DNA of 61,349 bases from Stentor roeselii (Eukaryota > Ciliophora > Heterotrichea > Heterotrichida > Stentoridae). Below the pieces are notes generated by a model. That model worked only from the letters and a program-made list of their open reading frames with translations, made no database searches and was not told the DNA's origin. Location: positions 1 to 61,349 of the forward strand of contig RSEH01000275.1 of the NCBI GenBank assembly GCA_006503475.1, read 5' to 3'. Position 1 is the first letter of the stretch. Each line of letters opens with the position of its first letter. Shown here in pieces: positions 31,945 to 40,067 of the stretch. Both the position numbers and the translations under genes were made by a program.

Positions 31945-33963
31945 TTAACCTGCTAAAAATTCATTTATTTCTACTGCGCAAATCCCTGAAAACACTCCAC
32001 CTTGACATGCCTGCAACACCCTCGACACTCCAATGATTTTTCCTTTAAACTTCTCAAGTCCTGCAAGTTGAAATGCCAGTCTTTCAAAAGCCTTCGAAGT
32101 CTTCACCTGCAGTCCAGGTTCAAGTCGATAGATAAAAACATAAACCAGTCCTGAAGAAGCATAAACCGGTTGATGTAAAGCGAAAACTTTTCCATCTTTT
32201 AAACTTGTCACCACTGGTCTTTCATCGAATCCACTTTCAAGAATTTCTTCTTCTTTAGAGAAAACTCGAAGTTCAACTGATTTTATTAAAAGTCGGAAAA
32301 GTGTTTTTCTTGATTTGAAAAAACTTAAGTTAAAAATACTTCCAGTCAAGATAAAGTCGACTTTTGGTGATAGTGACAGGACTAAGGCTGTCGGATCTTC
32401 TATGCTGAAGTCTTTGAAGTTTTCTTGGGGCTTGAATAGTTCGAAGGACTTATAAGGAAACCTTGCGTAATGCATTAAAGGGTCTTGGTTAAGGATTCGA
32501 GAACAGAGAATGTATTTCAAAAGTTGCTGTAAACTTATTATTCCAAGGTATTGAGAAAGTTTTAAAAAAGTTAATCCTGGAATTGAAAGCTTTTTGAATG
32601 ACTTTGAAGTTGAACGGGAAAGTTTTGATGGGTTTAGATGGCTTTTTATTATCTTGTGCAGAAGAGATGTCGTGAAAGATACTTTAGAAAGATTTATCTC
32701 GTGAATAGAAGAGGAATTTTCGCGGATTTCGCAAAATTCACAGTAAAAAAAATGGGTTTTTAAGGAAAATTTTGAGATTGGTTGTTGGTGAAACAAGCAG
32801 GTGAGAGTTGTGAAATTTATCAAGTTTGATGTTTTAGAGGAGAGCTTTGAAGGGAATTTTGATGATTTCAGGTTGAAGCCGCATTGAAGGCACGTTGAGG
32901 ACTTGCTGTGGTCTTCGCAGGAGTAGTGGAAACATGGAAGTTTTAATATTGGAGATTTTGGATTGAGTTCATGAATGAAGTGACATTGAGGGATTTCTAG
33001 ATTGCTTGGGGATAAATACTCGATTGGGTCCACAGGCTGATTATCAATCAAACAATTTTTCACATTATTAACTTTATAGCAACTGAAGCACAAAAGATGT
33101 CCACAACTTAAAATAATTCCTTTCCTCATGCCAACCAGAAGATTTCCAAGACACCCGACACACCTTTTACAATCCTTCCTAAAATTTTTTAAATCAACCA
33201 CCTCCAACAACAAAATATTTCTCAGTTCATTATTTTTAAAATTGATTCTCTCATTAATCCAGCAAAATTCAATTAAAAACTTGCTGAGTCTATTTGAAAA
33301 TTCAGAGTTTTCCTTAATTTTTTCTTTAATAAACCTTTTTAAGTTCAAAAAATCATTTTGAATACTAAAACCATTCAAATTTTCACAATTTTCACACAAA
33401 GGTGTAAAATTTTCACTGAAAAAAGTCGCTATTTTTGCATGATTAACACAAAAAATTCCTGATTTGACCTGCATCATCCATCGAGTCTGAATGATTAGAT
33501 CACTGAGAGACCTGGTCATGACCCTTCTCTTCTGATCATTATTTAACATAGAAAAAAGACTATTGTAAAGGTCAAAGTAAGTATTTTCAATAGTGCAGTA
33601 GTCAATCTTTTCCAGTTCTGACTTGTGAAAAGGTTTCAAGCAGTCCGAACATAAAGGTCTGAAAGTCATTTTATGCAAAGTATCAGCTGCTGAATCCTTA
33701 TGTTCAAAGCAAGTCACTGAAAAAAATGATGAAAGAATTTCAAGTTTTTTTGAAGGCAAGTCGCAAGACTTGCTGCAGACTTCACAGGTCGGGACATGAG
33801 ATGAACAGAAAAGTTTTACAGGTTGTTTTGGTTCCAAAAGCAAGCAATCCGAACACCTGTCTTCATGTCCTTCAAACGACCTGAGCTTCGCTTTACATTG
33901 AAAGCATTCTAAAGAGTCAAGATAAGAATGTCCTTCTTTTCGAAGTTTTCCAAGTCCAGCCAT
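31945..33963 (-). CDS. D8-type RING protein, tandem paralogue D
   Basis: 672 residues. The N-terminal zinc module is CFQC (20-23) with CSDC (37-40), then CSSH and CEVC. CSDC is at 105-108 and FCVNH/LCENC at 172-193. The RING is C268, C271, C287, H289, C292, C295, C304 and D307 (CLID). The second module reads CHFIHEL, LPCFHYSCEDH, CLQCGF, then CLFH/CEFC. The C-terminal part has SLSPKVDFILTGSIFNLSFF and PGLQVKTSKAFERLAF. Probable E3 ligase. It starts 8 bp after the stop of paralogue E. An imperfect hairpin lies at 33756-33773. Confidence 0.8.
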   Translation of the reverse strand: MAGLGKLRKEGHSYLDSLECFQCKAKLRSFEGHEDRCSDCLLLEPKQPVKLFCSSHVPTCEVCSKSCDLPSKKLEILSSFFSVTCFEHKDSAADTLHKMTFRPLCSDCLKPFHKSELEKIDYCTIENTYFDLYNSLFSMLNNDQKRRVMTRSLSDLIIQTRWMMQVKSGIFCVNHAKIATFFSENFTPLCENCENLNGFSIQNDFLNLKRFIKEKIKENSEFSNRLSKFLIEFCWINERINFKNNELRNILLLEVVDLKNFRKDCKRCVGCLGNLLVGMRKGIILSCGHLLCFSCYKVNNVKNCLIDNQPVDPIEYLSPSNLEIPQCHFIHELNPKSPILKLPCFHYSCEDHSKSSTCLQCGFNLKSSKFPSKLSSKTSNLINFTTLTCLFHQQPISKFSLKTHFFYCEFCEIRENSSSIHEINLSKVSFTTSLLHKIIKSHLNPSKLSRSTSKSFKKLSIPGLTFLKLSQYLGIISLQQLLKYILCSRILNQDPLMHYARFPYKSFELFKPQENFKDFSIEDPTALVLSLSPKVDFILTGSIFNLSFFKSRKTLFRLLIKSVELRVFSKEEEILESGFDERPVVTSLKDGKVFALHQPVYASSGLVYVFIYRLEPGLQVKTSKAFERLAFQLAGLEKFKGKIIGVSRVLQACQGGVFSGICAVEINEFLAG
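33756..33773. repeat. Hairpin in RING paralogue D
   Basis: GCAAGTC, GCAA, GACTTGC: a 7-bp stem. The flanks suggest an eroded longer version of the type seen in the sister genes. Confidence 0.6.
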
Positions 33964-33971
33964 AATTTAAT

Positions 33972-35993
33972 TTAATCTGTTCTCTGAAGAATTTTCCTAA
34001 CAACTCCGAATTCAAGTCCATAAACATATCCTCCAAATCGAGCATCTAGAACAGTGACCTCGCTTTCATCATAACTTTTCAAAGGTTTCTCAAGTTGAAT
34101 AAAACTTTTTTGTCTGTAAAAAATTTTAGTCATTATCCAATAAAGTTCCTCTTCGAACTCAAAACAAAATTCTAAAAGATTTGACTCTTTTGCATAAATT
34201 TCTGTGGAAAATTTAATTGCAATCATTTCATCGTTACTTTCAGTTTTCCACGATTCAAAGTAAAAATTTACTTCAATGTTATCGATTTCCTTTTGTTCTT
34301 TGTTAAAAACAACGAGTTTTATTCGTTTCGGGATGTTATGAACGGGCCCTGGACTGTCAAATATCAGTGCAGGAGAAAGAGTAAAAAATCCTGTCAAAAT
34401 CACGTCTTCACCTGGTCTTAAAGCAAGAATCACTCTGACTTTACCTTCAAAAATCCTGAACTTCTGAAAGTGGTACTTAGGAAGTTTTGGTTTATGTATA
34501 AAAAACTTCTCAACTTCACAAAAAGTACGAAATTGACTAGGGTACTTCCCCAAAACCTTTAAAATCTGAAGCAAAGACAGTTGTTTTTGCATTGAAATGA
34601 CTGAAAAGTACTTGTAAGACTTCAAAACAACGGTGCTCAATTCAGCCTGTTGGTCATACTTTGGATGAAGAAACTCTAAGACTTTGTTTAAAACCCGATG
34701 AATGAAATTCACATTAATTTCGATGACCCCGTCATATTTTCCGTTATTTATTGAAACTTGTAGTTTGCAGTCTTCACATCCAAAGCTTTCCAGATGATAA
34801 GAGTAAAATTTTGCTTGTTTTTTATGAAGTCTGCATTCAAGGTAAACGAATTTCAGCAAGTCAGTGAAAGTCTCTGAGGACTTTCCTTGTATATTCCAGA
34901 AAGAGTGAAAAAAGCCGCATTTCATGCAATAGTCAAGTTTTCGATGGTCGATACAAGTGAGATGTCCACAAGGTTGTTTAAAGACTTCAGATTTTCCTTT
35001 TATTTTATGGTAAAAGTGACACCATAACTCAGGAAGATCGAGAGGTTGAACATTGACAACTGATATCTGGGACTTATCAATACAACAGTACAAATCTATG
35101 TTTAACGAGCAGGTAAAACAGACTAAATGACTACATTTCATGATGTAACCTCTTCTTCCTCCAACAAGGATTTTCTTCAAACAGGCCACACAACGCAAAG
35201 GACCTGGTCTTGCCTTTTGAGTTAAATTTTCATATTCCAGAAGAAGAAAATTGTTAAAGTTTCCCTTTTTCTGAGGACTTGGCCAGTCTTTAAATAACTT
35301 CAATAAAAACTTATTCAAAAAACGATTTTCTGCTGTTTTCGCTGTTTCAAAGACTTTTGATATTATCTCAGAATCTGATGTTTTCAGGTATTTTTTTGAG
35401 ACCTGTTTGCATTTCTCGCAGTAACAACTGAGAAGGTTGTCGTTTAAGTCGATGAACTTCGCTGGTCTTTCTTGATGTTTGATGCAACTTGGGCCGATTT
35501 CGAGTCTTGTGAGCCAGTTCAGAGCTTTTAACATCCCTGAAAGACTTTCAGTTACCAAAAAAGTCTTTTGTTCCCTGCTGAGAAGATGAAAATATTTGTT
35601 GATGAGGTCTTTGAATAAATTTTCAAGGCTTTTGTAGTCAAGTTGTTTTAATTTAGAGATTTTATTTATTTCTTTGCAGTCTTTGCAGATTGGGATGAAA
35701 TAAGGCTCCAGGTAATGAGAACATTTTTTTAGGTGCTTTGGGCAGGAGACTATGAAGAAAGACTTTAAAATTGGAGAGAAAGTATTTGGAAGAGGATTAA
35801 GTTTGTTGCAGTTTTTGCAGTTTTCTGGCTTGCATGAGGAACAAAATTTTTTTAGGTTGGGTATGTTAGGAGATATACAAGAGTCGCAAAAATCACTGAA
35901 AAACTCGAAGGTTTGGGTAAGTGACTGGGAGCAAGTCGCACATATCAACAATGAGAGATAATCATCAGTTCGTAGTCGAGAAATCCCAAGCAT
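33972..35993 (-). CDS. D8-type RING protein, tandem paralogue E
   Basis: 673 residues, first in transcription order. N-terminal zinc pairs are CATC (18-21) and CDSC (36-39), then CSSC and CKNC. CKDC is at 103-106 and CIKH/CEKC at 170-195. The RING is C268, C271, C287, H289, C292, C295, C303 and D306 (CCID). The second module has changed to CHFYHKI, QPCGHLTCIDH, CMKCGF, the most diverged of the five. The C-terminal beta region has KVRVILALRPGEDVILTGFF and ELYWIMTKIFYRQKSF. Probable E3 ligase. It diverges from the 36227 gene across 233 bp, so a promoter for the downstream array may lie there. Confidence 0.8.
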   Translation of the reverse strand: MLGISRLRTDDYLSLLICATCSQSLTQTFEFFSDFCDSCISPNIPNLKKFCSSCKPENCKNCNKLNPLPNTFSPILKSFFIVSCPKHLKKCSHYLEPYFIPICKDCKEINKISKLKQLDYKSLENLFKDLINKYFHLLSREQKTFLVTESLSGMLKALNWLTRLEIGPSCIKHQERPAKFIDLNDNLLSCYCEKCKQVSKKYLKTSDSEIISKVFETAKTAENRFLNKFLLKLFKDWPSPQKKGNFNNFLLLEYENLTQKARPGPLRCVACLKKILVGGRRGYIMKCSHLVCFTCSLNIDLYCCIDKSQISVVNVQPLDLPELWCHFYHKIKGKSEVFKQPCGHLTCIDHRKLDYCMKCGFFHSFWNIQGKSSETFTDLLKFVYLECRLHKKQAKFYSYHLESFGCEDCKLQVSINNGKYDGVIEINVNFIHRVLNKVLEFLHPKYDQQAELSTVVLKSYKYFSVISMQKQLSLLQILKVLGKYPSQFRTFCEVEKFFIHKPKLPKYHFQKFRIFEGKVRVILALRPGEDVILTGFFTLSPALIFDSPGPVHNIPKRIKLVVFNKEQKEIDNIEVNFYFESWKTESNDEMIAIKFSTEIYAKESNLLEFCFEFEEELYWIMTKIFYRQKSFIQLEKPLKSYDESEVTVLDARFGGYVYGLEFGVVRKILQRTD

Positions 35994-36226
35994 TAATTCA
36001 AGATCTAATAAGATAATATAAAGATAAAGCGATAAAGCAATTCGTAAAATCTATAGAATATTTAATTTCTCAAAAAACAAAAAAAATTTCAGGTTTTCCA
36101 AAAAAAAGCAAATCTCAATAATCCTCTCTAAACCTAAAAAAAAATCCTCTATTTCCAACTTAATTTCCAGAAAACTCTCTCTTTTTCATATAATATAACA
36201 ATTTGTAAAATTTAAAAATTACTTAC

Positions 36227-37297
36227 ATGATTCATTTCCTCATAGAAGTGCTTTCAGACTTTATCCCAAATGATTTTTTACCTTTCAAAAATTCAATTAT
36301 TCTCATCAACGAATCTTGTTACATTTCTGAAGATCAATCAAAAAAATTCAGAGGCATTAGCAATTTGGAAAATTTACCAAAATCTGATTATTTTTATATG
36401 AGAATCGTTTCCGACCTCCACAAAGGATTAATTATTGGAAAAATTTTGAACAAGTTCAAAATCACCTGTTTTTTCACAATTTCAGTTGAAAAATACTCAT
36501 CAATTATTCCGAATAAACAAATAATTCAATTCCCAGGTTTAAGTCAAACAGGACCATCATTGCAAGTCACTAATACTGGAGACTGTAACCCGAAAAAGCT
36601 GAAATTAACAAAAAAACCTTATGACCTAGAAGAAGTTTATCAAAATATCGAATATTTTCCATCACAAAGCAAAAAATTCCATCAGAAGTCTAAAAGGAAC
36701 TATTCTGACCTAAACCACAATCAAAAAAATTCTGAATTAAGACAAGATCCTTCAATAAAAAACTTTTCAAGGCCTTTCAAATCAAAAAATCCTCCAAACT
36801 GCGAAGCTCGACCCCCTCATCATTGCAAAGAAATTCGAGAAAAGCCCCCAGAAGTCATAAGGTTTATTTTCAATCAAGAAAAAGAACAGCTCGAAAAAAC
36901 CCAACACCCGAAAAATCAGGTCGTTCCTCAAGTTTCACCTCAAATAACTCTTCAAGATTCACCTCAAGTCCTTCCACAAAAAACTCTTCAAGATTCACCT
37001 CAAGTCCTTCCACAAAAAACTCTTCAAGTTCCAGAACAAAAAAATTCTGAGTATTTTCAGCTTCTCCAACTGGTAAAAAATGCAGAAATCGAGAAATGTT
37101 TTACTTTTTTTGAAGTCTTCTCAGCCCTTTTTTCACACTTTTTCAGAGAAACTGGGAAAAAAAGCCATGAAAAAGTGGAAAAATGCATTTTAAAGATGTT
37201 TGAATTCAACATCTTGTCATTGACCTGTCCTGACCGAAGTCCTTACAAAGACTTCAAGAGTTACTCAATGAAAGACAAAATTAAAGTAAAATTATAG
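36227..37297 (+). CDS. Uncharacterised protein with 12-residue repeats
   Basis: 356 residues, no recognised family. Residues 1-100 look ordered (IEVLSDFIPNDFLPF, FYMRIVSDLHKGLIIGKI). The middle is basic and Asn/Gln/Pro-rich, ending in a 12-residue tandem repeat (SPQVLPQKTLQD, about 2.3 copies). The last 80 residues form a helical, possibly winged-helix-like block (KCFTFFEVFSALFSHFF, KVEKCILKMFEFNIL). Its stop is 19 bp before the next gene on the same strand. It diverges from RING E. Function unknown. Confidence 0.75.
   Translation: MIHFLIEVLSDFIPNDFLPFKNSIILINESCYISEDQSKKFRGISNLENLPKSDYFYMRIVSDLHKGLIIGKILNKFKITCFFTISVEKYSSIIPNKQIIQFPGLSQTGPSLQVTNTGDCNPKKLKLTKKPYDLEEVYQNIEYFPSQSKKFHQKSKRNYSDLNHNQKNSELRQDPSIKNFSRPFKSKNPPNCEARPPHHCKEIREKPPEVIRFIFNQEKEQLEKTQHPKNQVVPQVSPQITLQDSPQVLPQKTLQDSPQVLPQKTLQVPEQKNSEYFQLLQLVKNAEIEKCFTFFEVFSALFSHFFRETGKKSHEKVEKCILKMFEFNILSLTCPDRSPYKDFKSYSMKDKIKVKL
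36946..37028 (+). repeat. 36-bp in-frame tandem repeat
   Basis: Two full copies and a partial third of a 36-bp unit starting AACTCTTCAAGATTCACCTC, at 36946, 36982 and 37018. Each encodes 12 residues, so copy number can change without a frameshift. Confidence 0.9.
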
Positions 37298-37316
37298 AAT
37301 TTTTAATAAATATAGA

Positions 37317-38348
37317 ATGTCAGGAAAGAAATCAGGGAACCCAACAATAGATACTCAAAATACAGTGATTTCTTATCTTATAGATATAATCAGTCACAGC
37401 TATCAAAATCGTCATCCTATAATGAAACCCGAAGTAGAGAAATGGTTAGAATCGACCTTAGCAGGGCTAAACAACGCTGACATAAACATGAGGTTCCAAA
37501 ATCTCACAACTTTAACCAAATGTCACAAGTGTCTATTAAATCTTTCGAACTACCGACTGAACTGCAGCCATCTTATCTGTGAGTCTTGTTTACAGCAGTC
37601 ATTAGATGTACTTAAGCAGAATTTAATCGAGACGTCTTATTCTTACCCTTGCCCAGTATGTTCTTACAGTCATTCATTAAAAGAGATAGAAAATCTTACT
37701 CCAACTTTATCAGAACAAATATCATCATCATTAAAAACTTATAAAACCACAAGAGTTAAAAAAAACATTGATTTAGTTTGTTCAACTTGCAAATATCAAT
37801 TAAATAAAAGTTACTTTCCTCAGCCACCTCCCTGTGCACATCATAATTGCTGCAAAGAGTGCTTAGCTACTTCTTACACCCAAGGGAAATACGAGTGTCA
37901 ACACTGTGGAAAAAAGGAAAAGTTCAAAAGTGACCCAACAAGGGACAAAGGCGTCTGTAATGGATGTTTCCAGGAAGTTTACTATATCGGAGACTGTTTA
38001 ACACGTGCCTGTCAAGACCATTTCCATTGTTATGAATGTTTGAAGTTCGATCTCGATTATTTAAAATGCAAAACATGTTCCAGTTCTTTAACAGAAGAAA
38101 GACTTAATCATATTAGACGAAAAACAAGTAAAATTTGCTCAAATTGCAATAATACTTATCTTTACTGTCTTTTCGTGAATAAGTCTTGTTGTTCATTTCC
38201 TATTTGTGCATTTTGCCAGGCGAACATTGACAACAACTTCATGATTTGCAAGGGATGCAATAACAACTTCCTTGATCCTGCGTCGATAGAGCTGGTATTA
38301 GAAGTGCAAGCCTCAGCAGAAGATTTATCACACGTTAAGTCTAGTTAA
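37317..38348 (+). CDS. Multi-zinc protein with N-terminal C3HC4 RING
   Basis: 343 residues. A classical RING uses C69, C72, C83, H85, C88, C91, C112 and C115 (KCHKCLLNL, LNCSHLICESC, PCPVC). Further Cys pairs continue to the end: CSTC, CAHHNCCKEC, CQHC, CNGC, CQDHFHCYEC, CKTC, CSNC, CCSFPICAFC, CKGC. The whole protein thus appears as three or more consecutive zinc modules, a layout that recalls RBR or TRIAD ligases. The canonical RBR RING2 Cys is not assignable by eye. Probable E3 ligase, not a close relative of the five tandem RING genes. It follows the 36227 gene by 19 bp. Confidence 0.75.
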   Translation: MSGKKSGNPTIDTQNTVISYLIDIISHSYQNRHPIMKPEVEKWLESTLAGLNNADINMRFQNLTTLTKCHKCLLNLSNYRLNCSHLICESCLQQSLDVLKQNLIETSYSYPCPVCSYSHSLKEIENLTPTLSEQISSSLKTYKTTRVKKNIDLVCSTCKYQLNKSYFPQPPPCAHHNCCKECLATSYTQGKYECQHCGKKEKFKSDPTRDKGVCNGCFQEVYYIGDCLTRACQDHFHCYECLKFDLDYLKCKTCSSSLTEERLNHIRRKTSKICSNCNNTYLYCLFVNKSCCSFPICAFCQANIDNNFMICKGCNNNFLDPASIELVLEVQASAEDLSHVKSS

Positions 38349-38371
38349 CCCTTTAATCCATTTTCATAATA

Positions 38372-39163
38372 ATGGGCTGTAGCAACTGTAAAGCTGAAAA
38401 AGAACTGTCGCCTGAAGAAAAAGTCTTAAAAGCCTTTGAGTTGTCTTTGAACTTCAGTCAATTAGATACTATTCATATGGATCGAGTGCTTCATCGGTAC
38501 TCGTTCAATGGAGGAATGTCGATTTCACAACTTGAAAGAGCCTTTGGAGAGCTTAACTTGAAATTTTGTGATTTCTCGGATTTCTGGTATAAGTTTTATG
38601 ATTCTTATTCGTATAATATGAAAAGAATCAATTGTTTAGGAATTTTACTTGCGAATGAACCTGCTAGTAAGAAATTAAAGATTTTGTTTCAAAATTATGA
38701 TATTAATACGGTTGGATTTCTTTCGAGGGAACAGTTAAATTGTATGATTGATGATTTGATGGTGGTTGCTTGTGAAATTATTCCTAAAGGAGCTTTGAAG
38801 TACCAGGGCAGCTCAATTAATCTGAAGAACTACGCCCGTAACATCAAAAGTGTACGAAAGTCAATCATCAGACAACTCGTTTCATCTGTTATGGAGAGCA
38901 GGACAAGTATAAACGAAAGACAATTTAATTTAAGTTACCAACAAGACGAAGGTATCAGAAACTTACTTGATTCTCGAGCAATGAGAGAATATTGCCACTC
39001 GGTTAAAACGAATTTAATTGGCTCAGTTGATAACATTTTGAGCCAAATAAACGAAAAGAACAAAGACCAGATAATCAACATAATAAATCGAAATTCAGAA
39101 AAAAAATCAATTAGAAGAAGAACTTCAAATGTTTACAGAGAGGTGGGAGAAATTATTAATTAA
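38372..39163 (+). CDS. Acylated EF-hand-like protein (MGCSNCK), paralogue of the 46137 gene
   Basis: 263 residues. MGCSNCK is a likely N-myristoylation plus palmitoylation signal. The fold resembles neuronal calcium sensor or calcineurin-B type proteins: AFELSLNFSQLDTIHMDRVL, then ISQLERAFGELNL, then FQNYDINTVGFLSREQL. That last loop (D110, N112, V114, G115, Q121) lacks the usual acidic residues at positions 5 and 12, so Ca2+ binding is doubtful. The C-terminal 100 residues are basic and helical. The 46137 gene product is clearly homologous over its first 200 residues and keeps a better loop. The stop is only 7 bp from the convergent stop at 39171. Confidence 0.75.
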   Translation: MGCSNCKAEKELSPEEKVLKAFELSLNFSQLDTIHMDRVLHRYSFNGGMSISQLERAFGELNLKFCDFSDFWYKFYDSYSYNMKRINCLGILLANEPASKKLKILFQNYDINTVGFLSREQLNCMIDDLMVVACEIIPKGALKYQGSSINLKNYARNIKSVRKSIIRQLVSSVMESRTSINERQFNLSYQQDEGIRNLLDSRAMREYCHSVKTNLIGSVDNILSQINEKNKDQIINIINRNSEKKSIRRRTSNVYREVGEIIN

Positions 39164-39170
39164 TAGAAAA

Positions 39171-40067
39171 CTAAAAAACTCCAAATTTTTGTTTTAAAAT
39201 TTCTAAAGCATGCTCTGAAAACCTTTCAATTGTTAAGTTTTCTTTTATTTTCACCTTTTGAAGCTGAGGAGTGAAAAAGTTTATTACTTGATGCTCTGAA
39301 TGACTTGTGTCAGTTTTCTGAGATTCTCTTTTTAGGTTAAATAAAGAATTTTCATCTTTTTCTCTTTCGATGATTTCTTCAGTTTGTTTAAATAGTTCCA
39401 GTTTCTCAAGACCAGGATTTTTTTTTTCTTTATTTTGGCTGCTTTTTTTAGATTCAAAATAATCATCTTGATTTTCTTCCACCAAAGACAACTCAAAAGA
39501 CTTTCTACTTTCTTCAATCTTTATTCCAACATTCCTCTCAAGTTTATCAACAATATTCTCTAACCTGTTAACAAAAAGTTCAGAATTTTCAGTTTTTTGT
39601 GAATTTTCTTCAAATTTTTCAAATTCCTTGCGAAGTTTATTGAATCTGAATCGTTTTACCCAAAAAAAAACAGCAGGGTTATAGTCAATAGGGACCAAAG
39701 CAGTAGATTTAAATGCTGAAATATCTGGAATGACCTCAGCTGAAAGGACCAGCAATGTAAAACAAGAAGGTCTGGTGATGAAGGCAGATACAAAAGGCTC
39801 TTCTTTGTTGTAAGACAAGGACCACTCAGTCACCAGAAGGCTGCAGCGGCTTGGAAAGGCTTTAAAGGTCTTCGCTCTTATTACGTAGCTATGGTCGTGG
39901 AGAAGTGAGTCTTCTAAATTCGCCCGGAAGGGGGGTTGAGGATTTTCTTGATTTAAGAGAAATGGGATCTTGGTGTCTGGCTCTGGAGTGAAAGAAGGGG
40001 CTTCACATTCCCAGTCTGATTGAATGGTGTTTATGATCAGAGATGGCAAACGGGAAAAATTTGACAT
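39171..40067 (-). CDS. Uncharacterised protein with C-terminal charged region
   Basis: 298 residues. Residues 45-150 look folded and beta-rich (SYVIRAKTFKAFPSRCSLLVTEW, FVSAFITRPSCFTLLVLSAEVI). The rest is Glu/Lys-rich with likely coiled coil (FNKLRKEFEKFEENSQK, ENIVDKLERNVGI) and ends in a short helix (ERFSEHALEILKQKFG). No family recognised. Convergent with the 38372 gene, with only 7 bp between stop codons. Confidence 0.7.
   Translation of the reverse strand: MSNFSRLPSLIINTIQSDWECEAPSFTPEPDTKIPFLLNQENPQPPFRANLEDSLLHDHSYVIRAKTFKAFPSRCSLLVTEWSLSYNKEEPFVSAFITRPSCFTLLVLSAEVIPDISAFKSTALVPIDYNPAVFFWVKRFRFNKLRKEFEKFEENSQKTENSELFVNRLENIVDKLERNVGIKIEESRKSFELSLVEENQDDYFESKKSSQNKEKKNPGLEKLELFKQTEEIIEREKDENSLFNLKRESQKTDTSHSEHQVINFFTPQLQKVKIKENLTIERFSEHALEILKQKFGVF

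Noticed and set aside
36227-37297. The 36227 gene as part of the RING family
   Set aside because: It has no Cys/His pairs and lies on the opposite strand; it only borders the array.
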